Source: Comamonas thiooxydans (GTDB lineage: Bacteria; Pseudomonadota; Gammaproteobacteria; Burkholderiales; Burkholderiaceae_C). Taken from it: a stretch of 64,000 nt of DNA. The notes under the pieces were generated by a model. It ran no database searches. It worked only from the letters and a program-made list of their open reading frames with translations, and was not told the origin of the DNA. A program made the position numbers and the translations under genes. The stretch is taken from positions 3,224,001-3,288,000 of the forward strand of contig NZ_AP026738.1 in NCBI RefSeq assembly GCF_002157685.2. The letters are read 5' to 3'. Shown here piece by piece: positions 53,272-60,737 of this stretch. Within the stretch, counting starts at the first letter, position 1, and each line of letters starts with the position of its first letter.

Positions 53272-53766
53272 ATGAAGCTTGAACAGAAGTACCAGGCGCT
53301 AATTGAAGAAGCGCAACGACGCGATCTTCCCGATGTGGATGGCATTCAGCTGTGTTTTCAAGTGCTGTCGATGGCTGCAAACATCGACCGCGACTGTGCT
53401 GCTTTGCTGGCCCCTCATGGTTTGTCTGAGGGGCGCTTTGTGCTGTTGTTCCTTCTCGATGTGGCACCTGACGGACTCGCACCCAACGCGCTGGCCGAAC
53501 AGGCTGGCGTGACCCGCGCCACGGTGACCGGCCTCCTAGACGGACTGGAGCGTGAAGGTCTGATTGAACGTCACGCCAACGCCGAAGACCGCCGGGCACT
53601 GTGCATTCGGCTCACCTCAAAAGGAAAACAGCTCGCCAGTACCGTTATCGACCAGCATGGCCGGTGGATTGCAGGCCTGTTTGGCAACCTGTCTGCACCT
53701 GAACGAAAGCAGCTGGCAGCGCTGCTGGAGAAAGTACGAGGCCCTAAATCGGACGTTGAATCATGA
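53272..53766 (+). CDS. MarR-family transcriptional regulator
   Basis: 164 residues. The winged helix is clear: LAPNALAEQAGVTRATVTGL, with the wing EDRRALCIRLTSKGKQL. N- and C-terminal helices for dimerisation flank it. MarR proteins usually repress their own operon until a phenolic compound or an oxidant releases them. The stop overlaps the next gene's start by four bases (ATGA), so the HEAT-repeat protein is in the same operon. An inverted repeat directly before the ATG is the likely operator. Confidence 0.93.
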   Translation: MKLEQKYQALIEEAQRRDLPDVDGIQLCFQVLSMAANIDRDCAALLAPHGLSEGRFVLLFLLDVAPDGLAPNALAEQAGVTRATVTGLLDGLEREGLIERHANAEDRRALCIRLTSKGKQLASTVIDQHGRWIAGLFGNLSAPERKQLAALLEKVRGPKSDVES

Positions 53767-54536
53767 AGGACCCAGTCCGCAAGGGGGCGACGCGCACCGC
53801 TGACATTCCTCGGGACGTTCTGCATGCGCTATCGCGCGGGGAGTTGCAATGTGCAACGCTGACTGAATGCCTGGCAGTCGACCAGGCCGTACTGGCACGA
53901 ACACTCTTTCCGGCACTTACGGTCCAAGCACTGAACACGATCGATGAAGCCTGCCAGCTGGGTGTGCTCAAACGCATGGCCCGTATCGGCGCAGTCTTGC
54001 TGGAGGCCCTGGGTACTGAAGGCATTGCACAGTGCCAAACGCACCGCGCCGATATGGCACGCGGCTGGGCGTGTTTCATGGTCGGTGCTCAGCCTCACCT
54101 AGATCTCGGTGTACGGCTGGCCGCAATGCGCCCGCTGGCAGACGATGCCCATTTTGGTGTGCGTGAATGGGCTTGGATGGCGATGCGGCCGCACCTGGTG
54201 CAAGACCTAGCTGCGGCTATCGCACAGCTGATGCCATGGACACAAGATCCTTCTGAGCGTGTCCGACGATTCGCGTGCGAGGTTTTGCGTCCCCGCGGTG
54301 TGTGGAGCACGCATATCTCACAGCTCAAACGCTCGCCTGAACAAGCGCTGCCTTTGCTCTCAGCTCTGAAGAGCGACCCTTCGGTCTACGTGCAGGACTC
54401 GGTCGCCAACTGGCTCAATGATGCCGCCAAGGACCAGCCAGCCTGGGTGCGTGACACCTGTGCCCAATGGCTTCAAAGCTCCCAAACCGCCGCCACACAT
54501 CGTATATGTCAACGCGCACTGCGCAATCTCAAGTGA
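53763..54536 (+). CDS. HEAT-repeat protein of the DNA-alkylation-repair (AlkC/AlkD-like) type
   Basis: 257 residues, almost entirely helical, with repeats such as LAAMRPLADDAHFGVREWAW, DPSERVRRFACEVLRPRGVW and DPSVYVQDSVANWLNDAAKD. The WAWMAMRP and RR(F)ACE patterns are those of AlkC/AlkD-like DNA glycosylases that release alkylated bases. It lacks a fully convincing copy of the catalytic residues of AlkD, so this could be a diverged member. It overlaps the MarR gene by four bases, so its expression should follow the MarR inducer, perhaps an alkylating or electrophilic compound. Confidence 0.75.
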   Translation: MKDPVRKGATRTADIPRDVLHALSRGELQCATLTECLAVDQAVLARTLFPALTVQALNTIDEACQLGVLKRMARIGAVLLEALGTEGIAQCQTHRADMARGWACFMVGAQPHLDLGVRLAAMRPLADDAHFGVREWAWMAMRPHLVQDLAAAIAQLMPWTQDPSERVRRFACEVLRPRGVWSTHISQLKRSPEQALPLLSALKSDPSVYVQDSVANWLNDAAKDQPAWVRDTCAQWLQSSQTAATHRICQRALRNLK

Positions 54537-54546
54537 AAGTGGAACC

Positions 54547-54885
54547 ATGTCTCATTACCTCGTAGAGCTCTACACCCCCAATTCGGCTTGGCTCGCACTG
54601 CCCGCCGAACAAAGGCAACACTTTCTCGGCGGCATCGGACTCGCATTAAGTCAACTCTCCAGCCTCGGTGTCGAAGTCCTCTCTCTGGCAGAAACGGACT
54701 CCAACATCGACCAAGGATCCGCGCATAAATTCCTTGGCATTTGGCGCTTTCCTGACCAGGCCGCTCGTGACGCCCTGCTGGCGGGCATCAAAGCCAGCGG
54801 CTGGTACGACTACTTTGACCATGTGAATGCAGCCAGTACTGCAGGGGCGGCGGATATTCACTTGGCTGCTCTAGCTGCCGCGTAG
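54547..54885 (+). CDS. Small cytoplasmic protein, ferredoxin-like fold (unknown function)
   Basis: 112 residues from ATG 54547 (MSHYLVELYTPNSAWLALPA), ten bases after the HEAT-repeat gene's stop; the frame extends far upstream without homology. Pattern: strand-helix-strand (SHYLVELY, EQRQHFLGGIGLALSQLSSL, VEVLSLAETD) then HKFLGIWRFPDQAARDALLA and a final helix, suggesting a dimeric alpha/beta-barrel protein like YCII or NIPSNAP-type stress proteins. It ends the MarR operon. I do not assign a function. Confidence 0.7.
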   Translation: MSHYLVELYTPNSAWLALPAEQRQHFLGGIGLALSQLSSLGVEVLSLAETDSNIDQGSAHKFLGIWRFPDQAARDALLAGIKASGWYDYFDHVNAASTAGAADIHLAALAAA

Positions 54886-55129
54886 CGCAGTAATTCCGAT
54901 AATGCCGTTATGCATCTGCAATGCATGCGGCTAGTCATTTTCTAGTGCCCGCTAATGCCCGCTTAATGGCCACCAGCCACAGTCGCCACTGCGGGCTGGC
55001 CAGCCTTCGGCGCAGCATATGCAACACAACATTGGTCCCTGGCTTCGCACAGAACCGGGCACAAGATCGCGTGGAAAGCATGCGACATCAATGTGGATTC
55101 ACAACACCTGAGCCGCATCAACCGCTACA

Positions 55130-55145
55130 CTGTACATATGCACAG
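55130..55145 (+). promoter_or_regulatory. LexA (SOS) box in front of the umuD-like gene
   Basis: CTGT-ACATATGC-ACAG is a perfect match to the SOS consensus CTGT-N8-ACAG, embedded in ACACTGT...ACAGTCA, which resembles the extended LexA site. It lies 10 bases before the ATG at 55156. LexA should repress the gene until DNA damage. Confidence 0.88.
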
Positions 55146-55155
55146 TCATCGTCTT

Positions 55156-55575
55156 ATGAGTGGTATGCCCGTCCAACTGATCGCGTCCCCGGTTACTTTG
55201 CCGCTGGCTGATCGCAGCGCGCTTGCAGGCTCGCCCGCCAATGACTTTGCAGGCAAGCGGCTGGATATTACAGACCTGCTGGTCACGCACTCCAAGGCCA
55301 CGTTTGTGCTGCGCGTGGCCGGCCCGTCCATGCAGGAACACGGCATCGATGACGGCGATATCGTCGTGGTGGACAGGGAGTTGCGCGCCCGTGATGGCAG
55401 CATCGTCGTGGCGGTTGTCGACCGCGAACTAGTCATCAGAGTGCTGGACAGCGAGGGCGACACCTGCAAGCTCAAGGCAGGCGCCCCCACCTACCCCGAC
55501 ATCGTGCCGCCAGAAGGGCAGACGCTGGAAATCTGGGGTGTCGTCACCAGTTGCATCAAGCGCTTTGCAAGGTGA
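55156..55575 (+). CDS. umuD: UmuD-like S24-family protein with Lys-to-Arg change in the catalytic dyad
   Basis: 139 residues from ATG 55156, the same length as E. coli UmuD; earlier in-frame starts lie inside or before the SOS box. It has a putative self-cleavage site A24-G25 (SALAGSPANDF), nucleophile S58 in VAGPSMQEHGIDDGDI and the C-terminal strands EIWGVVTSCIKRFAR. The general-base lysine (K97 in UmuD) is R95 here (DRELVIRVLD, codon AGA at 55438-55440). Arginine can hardly act as the base, so RecA-stimulated self-cleavage to UmuD' may be impaired. No umuC follows; a lipoprotein-gene fragment is there instead. Confidence 0.88.
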   Translation: MSGMPVQLIASPVTLPLADRSALAGSPANDFAGKRLDITDLLVTHSKATFVLRVAGPSMQEHGIDDGDIVVVDRELRARDGSIVVAVVDRELVIRVLDSEGDTCKLKAGAPTYPDIVPPEGQTLEIWGVVTSCIKRFAR

Positions 55576-55592
55576 ACACATGCGCCCCGACG

Positions 55593-55806
55593 GCGCCATG
55601 GCCGTGCCCGAGCCACTACCTGCGGCAACTGGACCAAGAGCGACGGCGGATCCGCCATCGTGGGCCACCACGACCACAAGGGCACCAACCCCGACCCTGT
55701 GGCCAATGCCTCGTGGAACTCATCGCACGGCACGCGCGGCTGCAGCATAGACCAGCTCAAACAGAGCGGCAGCGCCGGGCTGATGTACTGCTTTGCGACC
55801 AACTGA
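55593..55806 (+). pseudogene. Decayed partial copy of the lectin-like lipoprotein gene
   Basis: The DNA from ATGGCCGTGCCCGAGCC to CTTTGCGACCAACTGA repeats the 3' third of the lipoprotein gene (about 52957-53172) with scattered changes. A deletion of about 13 bases after GAGCC shifts the frame, so the protein is lost until a second change would restore it. It sits directly after umuD, where umuC is expected. The direct repeat encloses the MarR operon and umuD. Confidence 0.85.
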
Positions 55807-55988
55807 CCTCGGTTAAAGTGCGGGCCTAAGTCCGTTTATAGGTCACAACGATCAAGGGGCACATCGAATGTAACGCCCAGCAGTAGATTAACTAGCCCAG
55901 GCCCTGCCTACAAAAAATCACCAAGTCAAATACTGAAGTAAAAAGACAATTTAAATATCAAAATTGCCTTTTACCCCAGAAATCTATT

Positions 55989-58577
55989 TCAATCTATATT
56001 AGTTGCGCGTACAGTAGCTAAGGCTACTAGGGAAAAATAAGCTTTGTGCTCTCGCTCAGAAGTACTCCAAACAGCCTTCTTGCCCATCCGTTCAATGGCT
56101 CTATGCAAACATCCCGCCAATGAAATATCTTTCCTGGGAATGCCATTATCAAGAGCAAAATTCAACCAATTGGAATTCATTCTTGGAAGGATCAAAGCAA
56201 CATCTTTAATACCTTCAATTGAATGATGAGTCTCTATATGACCATAGTGGGTAATTAAAAATCCAGTTGGCAATTCAGATGAAATTTGAGCAAGCTTATC
56301 AAAACTCATCCAATAATATTTACCGCCAATAGAAACTAGGTTTCTTGCAAAATCGATTGCATCAGCACCATATTGAAAAGAATTTGCGGAAGCGATGTGC
56401 CTAGATAAGGCATCACACCCTTTCTTCTCCAAAATAATCAACTGCTCATCCGCCCAGCTCTTGATTACATCTTTTGAAGCTATAGGTTCAGAAACATTTC
56501 TACTTGCCTTACCAGGGAAGTTATCAATATATCCAACAATGCTATCCATATGTCTTCTTGTTATATTATCCGACAGCCCATTAACTGCATTCACACCGAG
56601 CAGCGCTCTCCCCGCACTCCCTTCAACTGAAATAGCGGCAAATCCAACGACTTCTCCATCTTGTTTTATGAGCCTCATTCTATCCGCGCAAGCATCTATC
56701 ATTTCCGGCAAAGCCGATTTAATAAATGGATTATCTTGAGAGAATGAAATTTCCTTCAGAATTTTTTTCGCATCAGTTTTCTCATTCAATTTCCGAACAT
56801 CATCATGGATTTTCTCCACTGCTGAATTATTCAAACAGAAATACAAATCAACATCCAAACCGACACACAAAGCCGAAATAAAATTACTCAGAGATACTGT
56901 TGCCTTATCAGACTCAGAATAGGCTGAACCAGCGGTAACCGTAATATCCTCATTAAGGATACCAGGAAGAATATTCAGTTCAATTTGCGTAGAGACCCCA
57001 GTTGGCAAAGTACTAGCATCTATCTGCTTGAATAATGGCCTCAATGATAACCCCGTCGGAAAATTCAGAGAATTCTCCGTATTGCGATCAGCTGTCCAGC
57101 GTCTGGTGCGGACCTTCACTGAGTGCGCCGCCATAAAAACCGAGAAAAACCCAATACCAAACCGGCCAGATGAGCGGAATTTTGAAGATCTAAGCCCGGG
57201 ATACTCAGATTGCAATAACGACGATTTCCAAAAGCTAGATCCGAAATCTAGGAATGGGCCAGTCAGCACATTTTTCCCCATCCCCACGCCATCATCACAA
57301 ACAGAAATCGTCAACGCTGATGAGCCATCTCCGCATACGGATATCTTAATACTCCCTTGATAACCGTCATCTAAAAACCTTCTGGCTACAACCGCATCTC
57401 TTGCATTTTGAATCAACTCTCGAATAACCACTTCAAATTTATTACTCTCACCATAAAGCTTATCTCCACCTAGAGTTTTCACCAAATGTTCGATATCACT
57501 AACATGCACTTTTGCATCAAATGGAGTCCAACCGCTTACTTTTACAAAGCGCGTTAATTCCTCAATAGATCCTGCCCCTGAAACCCCCTTGATAAAAAAC
57601 TCAGTAGACTTTGGTCGCCCTCTTAACTTTAAAAGATTATTGCACTGCTGTAATTCATTATCAATTAGTCGGATAGCGTCTAAAGCAACCCACCAAGCAG
57701 CAGCTTCCCCTTCACCAAAGGCTTTCGTTGATGTGTATGTAATCAAATGCGCTTCTTTAATATCCGAACTGGGTCCAGCCAACTTATTTTGCGCTTGCCA
57801 ATGAGCCATTGACAGGCCACTTCTCTTTATCAGGGCATGCAGAAAATCTGGTGCTCTTGCTTGATTAATATGTGCCGCATCAGCACAACGTAATAGACAA
57901 GCAATCTTAACTAAATCAACTGACCATGCTCTCGGAAGAAAATCCGGCGCATTCAGCTGGATATCAAGCTTTTCAGCAACATCATCAATATCCCAATGAT
58001 GACTAGCAGCTACCAGACCTATTGCTTCACCTAGATGCTTCCTAATTCCCTCATCACTGATCAAATAAATTTCAGATCCATCTCCTGGATCCTTCCAAAC
58101 ACTTTGAAGTATGCTTTCAGCTCGTTTCGCGTGCAAATAGCGCAGTGCGGTAAAGTCAGCATTTTTTCCGGCAAGCTCATCATCTACATCCTTATCTCTT
58201 GCTTTCTCAGCTGCATAAGCATCTTTCCATTCAATAGTGCTTCTCACTGCTTCTTGCCCCCCTTCATATGCCTCCCAACACATGGCTGAGTCATGAAGAA
58301 GAATTGCTCCACCTAAAATAAATGTTTCAAGGGGATTTATTTGATAGTCATCTCCTGCGATCAAGTCTGCCATCGACCATAGTGCATCAAGGTGAGTTAC
58401 ATCATGAACAGTTAATCCTGGCAAAACTGAATATATTCTCTGAACCAAAACTTCCACTTTATTTCTAAAATTCAAAAACTCTGTACTCAAACGATTACAT
58501 TGGTCTTGAAAAGGCCCAGACGAACTAGAGAATGCATTAGCCCACAATGATGTAGCTTTAATTGTTTCAATCGACAT
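55989..58577 (-). CDS. HD-domain plus Hsp90-type (GHKL) ATPase protein
   Basis: 862 residues in clearly AT-rich DNA. The N-terminal third has an HD phosphohydrolase pattern: H58-D59 with H62 (LTVHDVTHLDALW), H95-D96 (ILLHDSAMC), H193-H194 and D233 (LRCADAAHI). From about residue 375 there is a Bergerat ATP-binding fold: N-box VVIRELIQNARDAV (E387, N391), G1 box CDDGVGMGKN (D429) and G2 box SSGRFGIGFFSVFM. The C-terminal half is without known motifs. The Hsp90-like layout (ELIQNARDA, DDGVGM, GRFGIGF) is close to HtpG-type ATPases. It is alone on its strand, next to a prophage end, with GGGGAT before the ATG. Role unknown; a conflict-system function is suggested in the findings. Confidence 0.85.
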   Translation of the reverse strand: MSIETIKATSLWANAFSSSSGPFQDQCNRLSTEFLNFRNKVEVLVQRIYSVLPGLTVHDVTHLDALWSMADLIAGDDYQINPLETFILGGAILLHDSAMCWEAYEGGQEAVRSTIEWKDAYAAEKARDKDVDDELAGKNADFTALRYLHAKRAESILQSVWKDPGDGSEIYLISDEGIRKHLGEAIGLVAASHHWDIDDVAEKLDIQLNAPDFLPRAWSVDLVKIACLLRCADAAHINQARAPDFLHALIKRSGLSMAHWQAQNKLAGPSSDIKEAHLITYTSTKAFGEGEAAAWWVALDAIRLIDNELQQCNNLLKLRGRPKSTEFFIKGVSGAGSIEELTRFVKVSGWTPFDAKVHVSDIEHLVKTLGGDKLYGESNKFEVVIRELIQNARDAVVARRFLDDGYQGSIKISVCGDGSSALTISVCDDGVGMGKNVLTGPFLDFGSSFWKSSLLQSEYPGLRSSKFRSSGRFGIGFFSVFMAAHSVKVRTRRWTADRNTENSLNFPTGLSLRPLFKQIDASTLPTGVSTQIELNILPGILNEDITVTAGSAYSESDKATVSLSNFISALCVGLDVDLYFCLNNSAVEKIHDDVRKLNEKTDAKKILKEISFSQDNPFIKSALPEMIDACADRMRLIKQDGEVVGFAAISVEGSAGRALLGVNAVNGLSDNITRRHMDSIVGYIDNFPGKASRNVSEPIASKDVIKSWADEQLIILEKKGCDALSRHIASANSFQYGADAIDFARNLVSIGGKYYWMSFDKLAQISSELPTGFLITHYGHIETHHSIEGIKDVALILPRMNSNWLNFALDNGIPRKDISLAGCLHRAIERMGKKAVWSTSEREHKAYFSLVALATVRATNID

Positions 58578-58787
58578 TTTTTATATCCCCAATTACCCAA
58601 ATATTTTCGGAAACAGTATTAAATTCATTATCAATAATCCTACCTATTAGCACTCCCCTTCATTTAACTCTTTCACCAATATAATATCTCGTTTTATTTA
58701 GATATCAAGACTTAAAGATACAATAAAAAATTCATTTATGACAACCGATTTTTCTTTTGTTAAATGCACGCTATGCAAGATTTCATC
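58578..58787. other. AT-rich intergenic stretch between two divergent genes
   Basis: This holds the promoter of the HD/Hsp90 gene on the minus strand and, at its right end, the leader of the phage regulator. The DNA is dominated by A and T runs, continuous with the composition of the HD/Hsp90 gene. No open frame of note. Confidence 0.6.
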
Positions 58788-58816
58788 TTGGACTAGTTCC
58801 TCATATCCTGTACACT
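58788..58816 (+). promoter_or_regulatory. Promoter candidate for the C4-like RNA and rha
   Basis: TTGGAC (58788-58793) and TACACT (58811-58816) with a 17-base spacer resemble -35 and -10 boxes (TTGACA, TATAAT). A hairpin CACCCC-GCAA-GGGGTG follows at 58822-58837 at what would be the start of the transcript. Confidence 0.5.
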
Positions 58817-58842
58817 TTAGGCACCCCGCAAGGGGTGGAGCG

Positions 58843-58862
58843 TAAGAACTCCTAAGATCACG
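58843..58862 (+). promoter_or_regulatory. Upstream target site pairing with the C4-like RNA
   Basis: TAAGAAC (58843-58849) and ATCACG (58857-58862) are complementary, in the correct order, to GTTCTTA (59005-59011) and CGTGAT (58995-59000) of the structured RNA downstream. A second such pair lies at 59038-59074. Confidence 0.6.
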
Positions 58863-58868
58863 CGGAAG

Positions 58869-58897
58869 AACCGCATCCGATAACTGGCGGTTTTTTT
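58869..58897 (+). terminator. Intrinsic terminator (attenuator) inside the leader
   Basis: AACCGC (58869-58874) and GCGGTT (58887-58892) form a stem with a 12-base loop, followed by a T-run to 58897. It lies between the upstream target site and the C4-like RNA, so only part of the transcripts would read on into rha. Confidence 0.65.
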
Positions 58898-58943
58898 GTG
58901 CCCGGACATTGCACGTCTGCACTTTTGCAGACGCTTGATTTAT

Positions 58944-59022
58944 GGCCGGGAGGGCGACGGATACAAGACCCGAAAGGGGAAGAAGTCCGCCTAGCGTGAT
59001 CTAGGTTCTTAACCTCCCGGCC
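58944..59022 (+). ncRNA. C4-like phage antisense RNA
   Basis: GGCCGGGAGG (58944-58953) pairs perfectly with CCTCCCGGCC (59013-59022), closing a structure of about 79 bases. Inside are a hairpin with ACCCGAAAGGG-like sequence and, on the 3' side, the antisense elements CGTGAT (58995-59000) and GTTCTTA (59005-59011). Both are complementary to sites in the rha leader, the second next to its ribosome-binding site. In phages P1/P7 the C4 RNA, cut from the leader transcript, blocks expression of the antirepressor gene in this way. The resemblance in position and pairing is strong; no covariance-model search was possible here. Confidence 0.78.
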
Positions 59023-59027
59023 GCCTA

Positions 59028-59056
59028 TTGCAGTGCGTAAGAACGCTGCGATAGGC
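59028..59056 (+). other. Leader hairpin carrying the downstream antisense target
   Basis: A 10-base stem with one U-G pair (CCTATTGCAG with CTGCGATAGG) presents CGTAAGAAC in its loop. TAAGAAC at 59038-59044 is the target for GTTCTTA of the C4-like RNA. ATCACG at 59069-59074 is the second target and runs into the ribosome-binding site GGAG (59074-59077), seven bases before the rha ATG at 59085. Pairing would hide the ribosome-binding site. Confidence 0.65.
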
Positions 59057-59084
59057 ACTCAAAGTCTCATCACGGAGCGCCACC

Positions 59085-59873
59085 ATGTCCAAGTCCACTC
59101 TGGCTATTTCTCCCGCCGTCACTCTCGTTGACGGCAAACCTTGCACCACCAGCAACGAAGTCGCTTCGCACTTCGGCAAGCAGCATCTGCACGTCATGGA
59201 GCGCATTCGCGCCCTCACCGCAGACCTGCCGCATGAGCACCAATCGGATTTCCGATTGGTTGATTACACGGATGCAAAAGGCGAGATCCGCCCCGCCTAC
59301 AGTCTGACCCGCGACGGCTTTACGCTGCTGGCCATGGGCTTTACGGGCAAAAAGGCACTGGCCTTCAAGCTGGCCTATATCGACGCCTTCAACCGCATGG
59401 AGGCCGCGCTGCACCAGCCTGCGGACACGCAGCGCATGGAGCTGGCATTTTCTCTGGCCGCGGAGGCCGCGGCGCAGGTGCACCGCACGGTGTTCAATGC
59501 GGTGATGGAGGGTGACGCAGACGAGTGGCAGCACAGCCGCTATTTGCTGAACCTGAACTACGACAGCCAGGGCCGCCCCACCCTGCCCCACGCCCAGCCG
59601 ATTGCAACGGACCAGATGGTGGTGTCCTTCAGCAGCCTGCCGCAGCGCATTGCCGACGGCGAGATCATGGGCGCGACCGATGCGCAGCTGGCCACGCTGG
59701 CAACGGCCTGCACCCAGCGGCTGGCCCAACGCGCCCAACACCGCGAAAAGCAGGTGACGCTGCCGATCTACCCCGGTAATTCCCCCGGCCAGCGCTCCGC
59801 GTCTGCACCGGCCCTGTCCGCCAAGCAGCCCCCTGCGCCCGATGAAGGCCTGCTGCGCATGACGTTCCGATAG
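59085..59873 (+). CDS. Rha-family phage regulatory protein
   Basis: 262 residues. The N-terminal domain has the Rha pattern: VTLVDGKPCTTSNEVASHFG, KQHLHVMERIRAL and YSLTRDGFTLLAMGFTGKKA followed by FKLAYIDAFNRME. Rha proteins of lambdoid phages interfere with growth of infecting phages lacking integration host factor, and relatives act as antirepressors. The C-terminal half (from about 125) is unique and proline-rich near the end. The gene has a regulated leader with a C4-like RNA, typical of antirepressor genes, and is followed by a strong terminator. Confidence 0.9.
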   Translation: MSKSTLAISPAVTLVDGKPCTTSNEVASHFGKQHLHVMERIRALTADLPHEHQSDFRLVDYTDAKGEIRPAYSLTRDGFTLLAMGFTGKKALAFKLAYIDAFNRMEAALHQPADTQRMELAFSLAAEAAAQVHRTVFNAVMEGDADEWQHSRYLLNLNYDSQGRPTLPHAQPIATDQMVVSFSSLPQRIADGEIMGATDAQLATLATACTQRLAQRAQHREKQVTLPIYPGNSPGQRSASAPALSAKQPPAPDEGLLRMTFR

Positions 59874-59906
59874 GCTGCTCGGGTCACCCGAAGCGCTTTG
59901 CCATGC

Positions 59907-59930
59907 AAAAAGCCCCTGGCAGGGGCTTTT
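59907..59930. terminator. Strong bidirectional terminator
   Basis: AAAAGCCCCTG and CAGGGGCTTTT form an 11-base perfect stem around a two-base loop, with A-run and T-run on either side. It lies between the convergent rha gene and the membrane-protein gene at 59933 and can serve both. Confidence 0.9.
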
Positions 59931-59932
59931 GT

Positions 59933-60358
59933 TCAGGCCTCTGGCTTGGAGGGCCAGAACATCTCTCGCACTTCGGGTGCGTAGTACGGCAATGCAAGCA
60001 CTGCGCCAAACAGCGCAAAGCCCAAACCCGATGTCGCGTTCCCCAAGCCGGACAGCACAATCGGCGGGCTGAAACATGCGACGACTGCAGTCGCAACAGA
60101 AGACCACAGGGTAAACCGAGGCGCCCATGCTCTGAACCGCAGCAGCCCGTAAAAGGAAATGAGGCCGAGCACCACGAGCACCGAGAGCGCCAGCAAGAAG
60201 ATCCAGTCCGTGGGGCCGACCTCTGACTGCATCAAAAGGCTCTGGGAAAGGTCGGTCAGCTCATGGGGCACGAGATCGAAGCCATATTCCGCCAGCATTC
60301 CGAGCACGGGGATGCCCAGCGAAGCCATCACCAATGCGCGATACGTCGATTTGCCCAT
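59933..60358 (-). CDS. Four-helix membrane protein, unknown function
   Basis: 141 residues with about four membrane helices: near 8-26, 52-72 (DWIFLLALSVLVVLGLISFY), 80-105 (WSSVATAVVACFSPPIVLSG) and 108-124. The C-terminus is PSKPEA in the cytoplasm. No family is recognised. It ends at the shared terminator with rha and starts beside a 379-base gap. Whether it belongs to the prophage or to the chromosome is not clear. Confidence 0.65.
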   Translation of the reverse strand: MGKSTYRALVMASLGIPVLGMLAEYGFDLVPHELTDLSQSLLMQSEVGPTDWIFLLALSVLVVLGLISFYGLLRFRAWAPRFTLWSSVATAVVACFSPPIVLSGLGNATSGLGFALFGAVLALPYYAPEVREMFWPSKPEA

Positions 60359-60737
60359 ACCCTCTCCAAGTTGCTATGGGCGAATCGTACTACCGCCCTT
60401 CCCGCTCCACCCGCTGATAGCGATCCGCACTGCGGGTTGAGGGTGCCCGAGTGACACTGGCGCGGCGCTGGCAAGCGCCCCATAGGCCCGGCATCCCCCG
60501 CGCAAGACATGCTGCGCTGACGTTCAGTTAGTCTGCTTTTGATAGCTGCCTGCGCTTGATGGGCAAGCATCAGGGCCGGGTTTCACTGAATTTCAGGCGT
60601 TTGCCTGCCCATCAAAAAACCGCCTGAATACCCACTTCGGGGTGTTGCATCAGCCGCCGCAGAGTGTGAGTATGGGTTGTGCAAGCGTTCGGATTGATTG
60701 GCAACCCCACAGGCGCTGGCGCGCAAGGAGGCTGAAA
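60359..60737. other. 379-base intergenic stretch with a Comamonadaceae-type repeat
   Basis: Apart from the inverted repeat at 60556-60615, no gene or clear promoter is seen. AAGGAGG six bases before 60738 belongs to the following gene. Confidence 0.6.
60556..60615. repeat. Large imperfect stem-loop, Comamonadaceae intergenic repeat type
   Basis: TTGATGGGCAAGCA (60556-60569) and TGCCTGCCCATCAA (60602-60615) pair at 13 of 14 positions around a 32-base loop. It is preceded by GATAGCTGCCTGCGC. I recall similar 'TTTGATAGCTGC...GCGCTT' intergenic repeats as common in Comamonadaceae genomes. It suggests that this spot is chromosomal DNA, or DNA long resident in this family. Confidence 0.6.
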
